DNA of 64,000 nt from Bacteroidota bacterium (GTDB taxonomy: Bacteria > Bacteroidota > Rhodothermia > Rhodothermales > JANQRZ01): the NCBI GenBank assembly GCA_038746285.1, contig JBCDKT010000019.1, positions 1-64,000 on the forward strand, read 5' to 3'. Of the stretch, positions 24,776-33,737 are shown in pieces (the first letter of the stretch is position 1; every line of letters begins with the position of its first letter). The translations under genes and the position numbers were made by a program. The notes beneath the pieces were generated by a model, which was given only the letters and a program-made list of their open reading frames with translations, had not been told where the DNA came from and made no database searches.

Positions 24776-25902
24776 GCGAGGGGTACGTCGGCCGCGTCGA
24801 GCAGCGACACCTCGACGCCTTCCACGGGCCGCTCGCGGCCTGGTTCGAGCAGGTCCGCCGCCCGATGCCGTGGCGCGAGACCGGACCGGACGGCCGGCGC
24901 GACCCGTACCGCGTCTGGCTCTCCGAGATCATGCTCCAGCAGACCCGCGTCGACCAGGCGCGGCCCTACTACGAGCGCTTCACCGCCACATTCCCGACCG
25001 TCGACGCCCTCGCCGCGGCCAACCTCGACGACGTGCTGAAGGCGTGGGAGGGGCTGGGCTACTACAGCCGGGCGCGGAACCTCCACCGCGCCGCGCAGCA
25101 GGTCGTGGACGCCTTCGATGGCCGGATGCCGGAGACCGAGGCCGAGATCCGCAGCCTGCCGGGCGTCGGGCCGTACACCGCCGCCGCCGTGCTCTCGCTG
25201 GCCCACGGCGTCCCGCTCGCCGTGCTCGACGGCAACGTCATCCGCGTCCTCACCCGCGTCTTCGCCATCGGCGACGACGTGACCTCGGGCCGCACCCGCC
25301 GCCACCTCCAGGCCCTCGCCGACGCGCTCCTCGACCGCGACCACCCCGGCCGGTTCAACGAGAGCGTGATGGAACTCGGCGCGACGGTCTGCACCCCGGC
25401 CGGCTGCCGGGCGAGCCCCCTTCGCGCCGTCTGCACCGCCTGCGCCGAGGGCAACCCGACCCGCTACCCCATCGCCAAAAAGAAAAAGCCCGTGCCTCAT
25501 CGCGATGTCGCCGTCGGCGTCCTCTTCGACGACGAGGGCCGCGTCCTCGTCCAGCAACGCCCGACCGACGCGATGCTCGGCGGCCTGTGGGAGTTCCCCG
25601 GCGGCAAGGTCGAGCCAGGCGAAACCGTCGCCGAGGCGTGCCGGCGCGAGCTGCAGGAGGAACTGAGCATAGAGGTCGAGGTCGGCGAGCCGCTCGACCG
25701 GATCGACCACGCGTACTCGCACTTCAAGATCACGCTCCACGCCTTCGCCTGCCGCCTCGTGGCGGGCACGCCCGTTCACCACGCGGCGCAACCGATGCGC
25801 TGGGTGGCCGTCGAAGACCTGGACGACCTCGCCTTCCCCCGCGCTAGCCGCCGCCTGATCGACACCCTCGTCCGGCGCGAGCAGAACCCGACGCTGTTCT
25901 AG
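24772..25902 (+). CDS. mutY: A/G-specific adenine glycosylase
   Basis: Base-excision enzyme removing adenine opposite 8-oxoguanine, 376 aa. The HhH-GPD domain has SEIMLQQTRVDQ with the catalytic Glu, LPGVGPYTAAAV and LDGNVIRVLTR with the catalytic Asp region. The iron-sulfur loop is atypical: C207-x4-C212-x2-Ser215-x5-C221, with an extra C224, against the usual C-x6-C-x2-C-x5-C. The C-terminal domain is Nudix-like and keeps a complete Nudix box (GGKVEPGETVAEACRREL then QEELSI), which is degenerate in E. coli MutY, so hydrolytic activity is possible. It starts inside the previous gene's stop (ATGA). Confidence 0.95.
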   Translation: MSEGYVGRVEQRHLDAFHGPLAAWFEQVRRPMPWRETGPDGRRDPYRVWLSEIMLQQTRVDQARPYYERFTATFPTVDALAAANLDDVLKAWEGLGYYSRARNLHRAAQQVVDAFDGRMPETEAEIRSLPGVGPYTAAAVLSLAHGVPLAVLDGNVIRVLTRVFAIGDDVTSGRTRRHLQALADALLDRDHPGRFNESVMELGATVCTPAGCRASPLRAVCTACAEGNPTRYPIAKKKKPVPHRDVAVGVLFDDEGRVLVQQRPTDAMLGGLWEFPGGKVEPGETVAEACRRELQEELSIEVEVGEPLDRIDHAYSHFKITLHAFACRLVAGTPVHHAAQPMRWVAVEDLDDLAFPRASRRLIDTLVRREQNPTLF

Positions 25903-25971
25903 ATCGCAGGTCTGAAGCCAGATCTCCCAAGCTCCCACCCCCGACATCCTGACTCTCGACTCCCGACCCGG

Positions 25972-26577
25972 ATGGACTTTGACCTGATCATCTTCCTGCT
26001 GATCTTCCTGTTCCCGCTGTTCCAGCGGCTCTTCGGGAAGAAGCGCCAGCAGCCGGCGAAGCAACCGCAGCCGGCGAAGCGGGCGCGGCGCGCGCGGCCC
26101 GAACTGGAGGCGACCTCGGCCGAGCAGCCAGAGCCCCAGCCGGCGCGCGACCCGCTCAGCGAGGCGCTCCGCCAGATCCGCGAGGCCCTCGCCGAGCAGG
26201 CCGAGCCGGAGCGGCAGCAGCCGGAACCGCAGCCCCGAGCCCTGGCCGAGCGGCCCGACGAGTTCCGGGAGGTAGGCGAGTTCGAGCACGAGGCGCACGG
26301 CTTCGGCCGGGAGAACCCACTCTCGGAGGAGGTCTTCGAGCGGCGTCCCGCCTTCCAGACGCGCACTCAGGCCCGCCCGGAGCGCGTAGCCCCCAAGCGC
26401 ATTCCCCAGAAACCGCTCGGCGACGTAGACCTCTCGACGCCGCTCGAAGTCAAGACTGAGGGCGACGCGTCGCGCCGCGACCTCGCCCGCCGCCTCCGCC
26501 AGCCGGGCAGCGCCCGCGACGCCTTCGTGCTCAAGGAAATCCTCGACGCCCCGCGCAGCCGTCGCTCGATGCGCTGA
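25972..26577 (+). CDS. Membrane-anchored proline/arginine-rich protein, unknown function
   Basis: 201 aa. One N-terminal membrane segment (LIIFLLIFLFPLFQRLFG, residues 4-21) is followed by a charged, proline- and glutamate-rich, probably disordered region. A more ordered C-terminus (SRRDLARRLRQPGSARDAFVLKEILDAPRSRR) ends the protein. The last part, ARDAFVLKEILDAPRS, resembles the C-terminal helix of short anchored proteins common in Bacteroidota, but I cannot name a family. It lies 69 nt after mutY. The TGA stop is followed directly by a 7-bp tandem repeat. Confidence 0.7.
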   Translation: MDFDLIIFLLIFLFPLFQRLFGKKRQQPAKQPQPAKRARRARPELEATSAEQPEPQPARDPLSEALRQIREALAEQAEPERQQPEPQPRALAERPDEFREVGEFEHEAHGFGRENPLSEEVFERRPAFQTRTQARPERVAPKRIPQKPLGDVDLSTPLEVKTEGDASRRDLARRLRQPGSARDAFVLKEILDAPRSRRSMR

Positions 26578-26623
26578 CAGAGGACAGAGGACAGAGGACA
26601 GAGGACAGAGGACAGAGGACAGA
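26578..26623. repeat. 7-bp tandem repeat (CAGAGGA, 6 copies) directly after a TGA stop
   Basis: Six exact CAGAGGA units start at the base after the stop codon of the plus-strand gene. The same unit occurs as two to three copies at about 1510-1531. Confidence 0.95.
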
Positions 26624-26673
26624 AAGGTAGTCGCGGAGCGCGACGGGGTCGGTAAATTTCGCGGTTTTTATTC

Positions 26674-26743
26674 CACTCTCCCACTCTCCCACTCTCCCAC
26701 TCTCCCACTCTCCCACTCTCCCACTCTCCCACTCTCCCACTCT
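26674..26743. repeat. 8-bp tandem repeat (CACTCTCC, 8 copies) abutting a stop codon
   Basis: Eight exact CACTCTCC units plus a partial one end at the TAG of the minus-strand membrane protein. On the sense strand the mRNA would continue TAG then AGAGTGGG repeats, i.e. GGG every 8 nt with 5-nt loops. Confidence 0.95.
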
Positions 26744-27220
26744 CTAAAACTCTGGCTCCGGCCCGCCTTTCTTGAAGAGCGCAGCGCCGACGGCGCCGCC
26801 GATGGCGCCGAAGACGGCGAAGAGCAGGGCCCCAAGCAGGGTGCCCGAGAGCCAGCCGGTCACGGTACGCGACGCCTCCTGCTGCGCCTCGATGTCGCGG
26901 ATCTGCTCCTCCGTCATCATCCCCCGGAACCGGTCCATCACCAGGTCTTCGATAGCTCCGCCGTCCAGCCCCAGCGCAAGCAGCAGCAGGGTGAGTAGCG
27001 CTGAGACGATGGACCCGAGCGCTCCGGCCGCAGCGCCGATCCCGGCTCCAGTTCCTCCGGCAATCGTGAGCGCGTGCGTGTCGGTGTAGTGCCACACCGC
27101 CACCGCCGCTCCGATCATCACGCCCAGGCAGCAGAGCGCGTTGATGAGGCCGAGGTAGGACGTAGAGAGCACGCCGACCGTGAGCGCACCGACCAGGATC
27201 GAGGACTGTTTGCTGGGCAT
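26744..27220 (-). CDS. Small multi-pass membrane protein, unknown function
   Basis: 158 aa from ATG 27220. Four hydrophobic segments: about 8-28, 30-45, 55-82 and 122-145. Glycine/alanine-rich stretches (GGTGAGIGAAAGALGS; FGAIGGAVGAALFKKGG) occur within or next to them. A central cytosolic helix (DLVMDRFRGMMTEEQIRDIEAQ) is charged. It resembles DUF4199/DUF5518-like membrane proteins only in general form. The gene stops at TAG followed by the 8-copy repeat. Confidence 0.75.
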   Translation of the reverse strand: MPSKQSSILVGALTVGVLSTSYLGLINALCCLGVMIGAAVAVWHYTDTHALTIAGGTGAGIGAAAGALGSIVSALLTLLLLALGLDGGAIEDLVMDRFRGMMTEEQIRDIEAQQEASRTVTGWLSGTLLGALLFAVFGAIGGAVGAALFKKGGPEPEF

Positions 27221-27296
27221 GACAGGCGGGGGCAGGGAGGCGAGGCAAGATAGCCTGCGCGCCCTATTCCCCGCTAGCAGCCGACGCGCAGAACGA

Positions 27297-27794
27297 CTAC
27301 GGTGAGGCAGGCGCGGGTCGCGCTCTCCGCACGGCGAGGGCGCGGGCGAAGAGCACCCCGATGACGAGACCGAACCATAACCCCGTCGCGAAGCGACTGC
27401 CGACCGTGTTGGCCCAGAGGCCGAGCACGCCGCCGCCCCAGTCGAGCGCGGCGGGCACGACAGCGACGAGCACCCACAGGCCCTCGTAGCGAGCGAACCC
27501 GGCAAGCCACCGGCGGAGCCCCGGCAGCGCGAGCGCCCCGAGCGCGAGCCCCGCGACGACGCCGGTGCAGCGGTGGCACAGGGCGAGGGGCACGCCGCCG
27601 ACGGCGAACGAGCGGTCCGCGAGCTGATGGCAGAACGGGTCGAACGCGGCGTGCAGCACGGCGCGCACACCAGGCCCAACGAACGGCGGGAGCACGGCCG
27701 GAACGAGGAGCACGAGCACGGCTGCGAGGGCGAGCGCCCAGCCCGCTCCGCTCCACCGGTCGCCCGGGGTTGGTTTGCTTAACGCACTCTTCAT
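27297..27794 (-). CDS. DUF2085 family membrane protein
   Basis: 165 aa. The diagnostic motif [20 protein letters not shown] then HRCTGVVAG carries the conserved CHQ and CxRCxG residues of DUF2085. Four hydrophobic segments follow the pattern of the family. Start chosen at ATG 27794 ([14 protein letters not shown]); the longer frame to 27899 would run through the CIRCE operator. It is divergent from groES and shares its 123-bp promoter region, so the CIRCE element could affect it too. No function is known. Confidence 0.87.
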   Translation of the reverse strand: MKSALSKPTPGDRWSGAGWALALAAVLVLLVPAVLPPFVGPGVRAVLHAAFDPFCHQLADRSFAVGGVPLALCHRCTGVVAGLALGALALPGLRRWLAGFARYEGLWVLVAVVPAALDWGGGVLGLWANTVGSRFATGLWFGLVIGVLFARALAVRRARPAPASP

Positions 27795-27835
27795 TGCGGT
27801 CTCGAATCCTCCGTGCCGGCACCCGGTACGTACGC

Positions 27836-27862
27836 CTGGCACTCTCAGACAGGGAGTGCCAA
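27836..27862. promoter_or_regulatory. CIRCE operator (HrcA site) of groESL
   Basis: TGGCACTC-N9-GAGTGCCA, an inverted repeat with the 9-nt spacer of CIRCE (consensus TTAGCACTC-N9-GAGTGCTAA); extended by one base each side it is CTGGCACTC and GAGTGCCAA. It lies 55 nt before the groES ATG. Implies HrcA repression relieved by heat; hrcA itself is not in the window. Confidence 0.9.
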
Positions 27863-27917
27863 CGCACTTGGGTTCACCCCGCAGTTTACACCCGCTCACT
27901 TCAACTACCTAGTACCT

Positions 27918-28211
27918 ATGGCTATCAGCATCACGCCGCTCGCCGACCGCGTCGTCGTCAAGCCGCAGGACGCCGAGGAGACGACCTCCGGCGGCCTCAT
28001 CATTCCCGACACGGCCAAAGAGAAGCCGCAGCGCGGCACCGTCCTCGCTGTCGGCAAGGGCAAAGTCGAGAACGGCACGCACGTCGACATGACCGTCAAG
28101 GAAGGCGACACCGTGCTCTACGGCAAGTACGCCGGCACCGAGATCACCGTCGACGGTGACGAGGTGATGATCATGCGCGAGAGCGACATCCTCGGCGTCG
28201 TCAAGGGCTAA
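27918..28211 (+). CDS. groES: Co-chaperonin GroES
   Basis: Heptameric lid of the GroEL chaperonin, 97 aa, standard length. Family features: [17 protein letters not shown] at the start, the mobile loop [16 protein letters not shown], then [10 protein letters not shown] and [13 protein letters not shown] at the end. The ATG at 27918 follows the CIRCE operator by 55 nt; the in-frame ATG at 27813 would encode the operator. Cotranscribed with groEL 47 nt downstream. Confidence 0.98.
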   Translation: MAISITPLADRVVVKPQDAEETTSGGLIIPDTAKEKPQRGTVLAVGKGKVENGTHVDMTVKEGDTVLYGKYAGTEITVDGDEVMIMRESDILGVVKG

Positions 28212-28243
28212 GAACGCCCCTCTCCCCCATTCCCCAACTCTGA

Positions 28244-29896
<1,653 letters not shown>

Positions 29897-29923
29897 GCCA
29901 GTCCCGAGCACGGATGCTCCACC

Positions 29924-29959
29924 GGGGCGGCTCTCTGCGGAGGGCCGCCCCTTGCTTTT
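29924..29959 (+). terminator. Intrinsic terminator of groESL
   Basis: GGGGCGGC pairs with GCCGCCCC around a 12-nt loop, followed by TTGCTTTTG. Position and T-rich tail fit Rho-independent termination. Confidence 0.85.
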
Positions 29960-30010
29960 GTGAGGCGCGGTGTTATACCATGATATTTTCACCCACAAAC
30001 CCTTGCTGTC

Positions 30011-32539
30011 ATGAACTTAATTCTTCGCTTTCCACTTACGGCACTCGTCGTACTGTTCGCCGCCGCACCTGCCCTCGCCCAGTACCCGCTGGGCGTCGGG
30101 GGACCGCAGCCGGACGCCGCCAACGCGGCCCACTACGACGACCTGGGCAACACGTACCTCGTCGGTGCCTTCCGGGCCACGTCGGACTTCGATCCCAGCG
30201 CCGGCTCGCTCGCGCTCACCTCGGCGGGCAACACCGACGCGTTCGTCGCCTCCTACGACCCCGGCGGGACCGTGCGCTGGGCCTTTGCGATTGGAACGCC
30301 CGGGCGCGAGGTCGCCAACGACGTGATGCACCAGGACGGCGTGCTCTACGTCACCGGCCAGTACGAGGGCACGCCCGACTTCGACCCTAGCCTCACGGGC
30401 ATCGCCACTGCGCCGGCAGGCGGCGGACTCGACGCGTTCGTAGCGGCGTACGATGTATCCGGGGTCACGCCTGCTTTTCTCTGGCTGGCCCCCATCTTCG
30501 GGCCGGACGACCAGATCGGGCAGGACCTCGACGTCAACGCGTTCCCGCCGTTCAACGTCTGGGCCACCGGCTCCATCGTCGACAACGCCGACTTCGGCGG
30601 GGCCGTCCTCGCGGCGGCCGGCACCAACAGCGACGTGTTTGTCGCGGGGTACGACGCCGGGGGCGGCGCGCTCTTCGACGCGTTTCTCGTCGGCGGTCTA
30701 GGCCGCGACGAGGGCTTGGGGCTCAGCCTGCTGCGGCCCAACGTGCCGTGTGTCACGGGTCGGTTCCGCAACACCGCCGACTTCGACCCCAGCGCGGGCA
30801 CGTTCCTGTTGACCTCCACCGCGAACGACGATGCGTTTGCGGCGTGCTACCTCGCCACCACGCCCGGCTCCCCGACGCTCTTCGCTCCGTTCAACGCGAT
30901 CCAGATCGGCGGCCCGAGCGTGCAGCGCGGCTACGACATCAGCGCCAGCCCGAACGGCATCCGCGTCACCGGGACGTTTGCCGCCACGACAAACTTCAAC
31001 GGCCCCTCGTTCCCGAGCAACGGGAGCGTGGACGCGTTCATCGCCACCTACGACATCGCCGGGTCGCCGCTGTGGGTCGTCCCGTTCGGCGGGCCGCAGA
31101 TCGACGCCGGGCTCGGGATCGACGCGGACCTCTGCGGGAACGTCTATGCCACCGGCACTTTCCGCGCCGGACCGGTGGACTTCGACCCGTTCGTCGGCGG
31201 CGCGAGCTACATCCTCCCGACGGTGGGCAACTACGACGCGTGGATCGCGAGCTACGACGCGGGCGGCGGCTTTCGCTTCGCCAACCGGATCGCCCAGAAC
31301 CAGCGCGACATCGGCTATGGGGTGGCCGTGAAAACGACTTCGGGGGCGCACGTCGCCGCGGGCGAGTTCGGCGGGACGCCCATCTTCTCCTCGGGTACGG
31401 TTGTGAGCGCGGCCTCGCCGATCACCTCGAACGGCAGCCGGGACGGCTACCTCGGGGCCTATAACACGAACGGCGCGCTCCAGTCGGTTTCGTGCCCGGC
31501 CCCGCCCGGCGGCCTCGAAGTGTGGACCGACTACGACGCTTTCACCGGGACCTTCCTCGACCTCGCCTCGCTGACCTCGCCCGCCAACAACGGCACGCCC
31601 GTAGGCAGCGTTGCGACCGTCCCCGGCGTCGTCGGCCGCGCCGCCGAATTCCCGTCCCTGGGCGACCACATCGAGATCGCGCCCGACCCGTCGCTCGCCG
31701 TCAACAACGACGACCTGACGGTCGACGCCTGGGTGCAGATCGCCCCGACGTTCGTCTCGGACTTCTTCACGATCGTCTCGAACTTCGACGTGCCCGACCG
31801 CAACGGCTACGAGGTCATGCTCCGCCGCGTCAACAACACTGACTGGGTGATCAACGTCACCATCGGGGACGGTGTGATCGGGTTCGACCTGACGAGCGCG
31901 CCGTTCCCGGTCACGCCGAGCACGTGGCGCTTCATCGGCGTGACGATTGACCACGACGCGCTCTCGACGACGGCGCGGTTCTACGTCGACGGCCTGCCCT
32001 TCGGCACGGCGACGGGGGTAGCGCTCGGCCCGATCACGCACGCGGGGCCGATGTACCAGCACCGCTCGGCGCAGTTTGGGCCGAACGACGAGCTGGGCTT
32101 GCTCGACGAGGTGGAGGTGTTCCACGCGCTGCTGAGCGACGACGACGTCCAGCGCATCTTCGAGTTCGGCAAGTGCAAGCCGTGCTTCACCGCTGACTTC
32201 CAGCCGGTGTCGCGCGCGGCAAGCGACGAGGGCCTGGACGTAGACTTCGCGTCCTCGGCCTCGTCGGCGCTGCCGGCGGCGCTCACGCTCGCCCCGGCCC
32301 GGCCCAACCCGTTCCGGGGCCAGGCCGAGATCGACTTCGCGCTCCCGGCCACGGGCGCGGTCAGCCTGCAGGTCTTCGACATGATGGGGCGGCGCGTCGC
32401 CACGCTCGCAGAGGGGGTCCGGGAAGCCGGTCCCCACACCGTCCGCTTCGACGCCGGCACGCTGCCGAGCGGCGTCTACCTGGTCCGGCTCGAAGCCGGT
32501 GGCCAGGCGGCGACCCGGCGCGTCACGCTCGTCCGCTAG
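30011..32539 (+). CDS. Secreted SBBP-repeat/LamG protein with T9SS-type C-terminal sorting domain
   Basis: 842 aa. A signal peptide (LTALVVLFAAAPALAQ) is followed by a beta-propeller-like region (about 25-490) with about seven repeats marked DAFVASYD, DAFVAAYD, DVFVAGYD, DAFIATYD and DAWIASYD, as in SBBP repeats. A LamG/concanavalin-like domain occupies about 500-725 (GRAAEFPSLGDHIEIAPD; TVDAWVQIAP; RFYVDGLPFG; GLLDEVEVFH). The last 80 residues are a type A sorting tail (PARPNPFRGQAEIDF; VFDMMGRRVATL; LPSGVYLVRLEAGG; VTLVR end). Expected to be exported by T9SS and attached or released at the cell surface; its ligand is unknown. A strong hairpin terminator follows. Confidence 0.88.
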   Translation: MNLILRFPLTALVVLFAAAPALAQYPLGVGGPQPDAANAAHYDDLGNTYLVGAFRATSDFDPSAGSLALTSAGNTDAFVASYDPGGTVRWAFAIGTPGREVANDVMHQDGVLYVTGQYEGTPDFDPSLTGIATAPAGGGLDAFVAAYDVSGVTPAFLWLAPIFGPDDQIGQDLDVNAFPPFNVWATGSIVDNADFGGAVLAAAGTNSDVFVAGYDAGGGALFDAFLVGGLGRDEGLGLSLLRPNVPCVTGRFRNTADFDPSAGTFLLTSTANDDAFAACYLATTPGSPTLFAPFNAIQIGGPSVQRGYDISASPNGIRVTGTFAATTNFNGPSFPSNGSVDAFIATYDIAGSPLWVVPFGGPQIDAGLGIDADLCGNVYATGTFRAGPVDFDPFVGGASYILPTVGNYDAWIASYDAGGGFRFANRIAQNQRDIGYGVAVKTTSGAHVAAGEFGGTPIFSSGTVVSAASPITSNGSRDGYLGAYNTNGALQSVSCPAPPGGLEVWTDYDAFTGTFLDLASLTSPANNGTPVGSVATVPGVVGRAAEFPSLGDHIEIAPDPSLAVNNDDLTVDAWVQIAPTFVSDFFTIVSNFDVPDRNGYEVMLRRVNNTDWVINVTIGDGVIGFDLTSAPFPVTPSTWRFIGVTIDHDALSTTARFYVDGLPFGTATGVALGPITHAGPMYQHRSAQFGPNDELGLLDEVEVFHALLSDDDVQRIFEFGKCKPCFTADFQPVSRAASDEGLDVDFASSASSALPAALTLAPARPNPFRGQAEIDFALPATGAVSLQVFDMMGRRVATLAEGVREAGPHTVRFDAGTLPSGVYLVRLEAGGQAATRRVTLVR

Positions 32540-32561
32540 CGTGCGCGGGGCACGGCTTCGA

Positions 32562-32605
32562 CGCGGCGGCCTCTCGGAACCGGAGAGGCCGCCGCGCTTC
32601 TGTTT
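32562..32605 (+). terminator. Intrinsic terminator after the T9SS cargo gene
   Basis: A 14-bp GC stem (CGCGGCGGCCTCTC with GAGAGGCCGCCGCG) with a short loop, then CTTCTGTTTG. Located 23 nt after the stop. Confidence 0.85.
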
Positions 32606-32720
32606 GCCCCCTCTGCGTGATCCACGCGCGCGCTGTGTGCTCCGCAAGAATCCACCTGTTCCGCCGGAACCGAACCGCGCCGAGCGCCTTATTTCGCCGA
32701 ACCCACTCGCTTCGCTCCCG

Positions 32721-33656
32721 ATGAGTCCTTCGGTACGCCGCTTCGTCGCCTTCGCTTGGGTGCTCCTGATCTACACAGGCTTCGTCATCCTGTGGGGCGC
32801 GTTCGTGCGCGCGACGGGCTCGGGCGCGGGCTGCGGCGACCACTGGCCGCTCTGCAACGGCGAGGTCATCCCCCGCGCCGAGACGATGGCGACGCTCGTC
32901 GAGTTCGGCCACCGGCTGACGAGCGGCCTGGCCGGTTTCCTCGCCCTCGGGCTAGGCGTCTGGGCGTTCAGGGTCTTCCCGCGCGGCTCGAAGGTGCGGA
33001 AGGCCGCCGCGTGGACCGTCATCCTGATGGGCACCGAGGCACTGGTTGGGATGGCGCTCGTGAAGCTCGAACTCGTGGCCTACAACGTATCGGTGCTGCG
33101 CGGGTGGGTGATCGCGGCGCATCTGCTCAACACGTTTCTCCTGCTGACGGCGATCACGCTGACCGCGTGGTGGGCCGGCGGCGGGCACGCCCCCCGGTTC
33201 CGGGGCAGCGGCGCGCTCGGCGCGACGCTCGCCGCGACCGTCGCGGGCGTCTTCATCCTCGGCGCGAGTGGAGCCGTCACCGCGCTCGGCGACACGCTCA
33301 CGATCGGCGGCGGCATCGACCCGGCCTCCGACCCCGTCGTGGCGGCGCTCGTCGGGCTGCGGATCTACCACCCGCTGCTCGCCCTCGTGGTCGGCGTGGG
33401 GGTGCTGGCCACGTTCCTGCTGGTCCGCCGGACGGGCCGGCGCAAGGCGTACTTCCTCAGTCTCGGCATCCTCAGCCTCTACTTCACGCAGCTCATGATC
33501 GGGGTCCTCAACGTGCGGCTGATGGCTCCGGTCCCGCTCCAGCTCGTCCACCTCCTCATGACGGACGTGATCTGGGTCGGGCTCATCCTCCTCTGCTGCA
33601 CCGCCCTGGGCGACACCGTCACGCCGCGCCGCCGCACGGTCGCCTACGCAGCATAG
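32721..33656 (+). CDS. ctaA: Heme A synthase (COX15/CtaA family)
   Basis: Integral membrane oxidase converting heme O to heme A for aa3-type cytochrome oxidase, 311 aa with eight predicted membrane segments. Conserved histidines appear in EFGHRLTSG, IAAHLLN, RIYHPLLA and LQLVHLL; an extracytoplasmic Cys pair occurs in GCGDHWPLCNG. Start ATG 32721 (MSPSVRRFVAFAWVLL) gives the normal N-terminus; the longer frame runs back into the terminator. It stands alone, without ctaB beside it. TTATTTCG at 32690 may be its -7 box. Confidence 0.93.
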   Translation: MSPSVRRFVAFAWVLLIYTGFVILWGAFVRATGSGAGCGDHWPLCNGEVIPRAETMATLVEFGHRLTSGLAGFLALGLGVWAFRVFPRGSKVRKAAAWTVILMGTEALVGMALVKLELVAYNVSVLRGWVIAAHLLNTFLLLTAITLTAWWAGGGHAPRFRGSGALGATLAATVAGVFILGASGAVTALGDTLTIGGGIDPASDPVVAALVGLRIYHPLLALVVGVGVLATFLLVRRTGRRKAYFLSLGILSLYFTQLMIGVLNVRLMAPVPLQLVHLLMTDVIWVGLILLCCTALGDTVTPRRRTVAYAA

Positions 33657-33737
33657 CGCTCGGGCCACATGCCGTCGTGTGCTGCTGGCCCCGTCAACAA
33701 GGGTCCGAGGCTGGAGCCGTAGAGTCGGGGTAGCGTA

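Noticed and set aside
26674-26743. Assembly artefact of a homopolymer-like tract
   Set aside because: The unit is exact, differs between loci and always touches a stop codon, so a real repeat is more likely; only reads can prove it.
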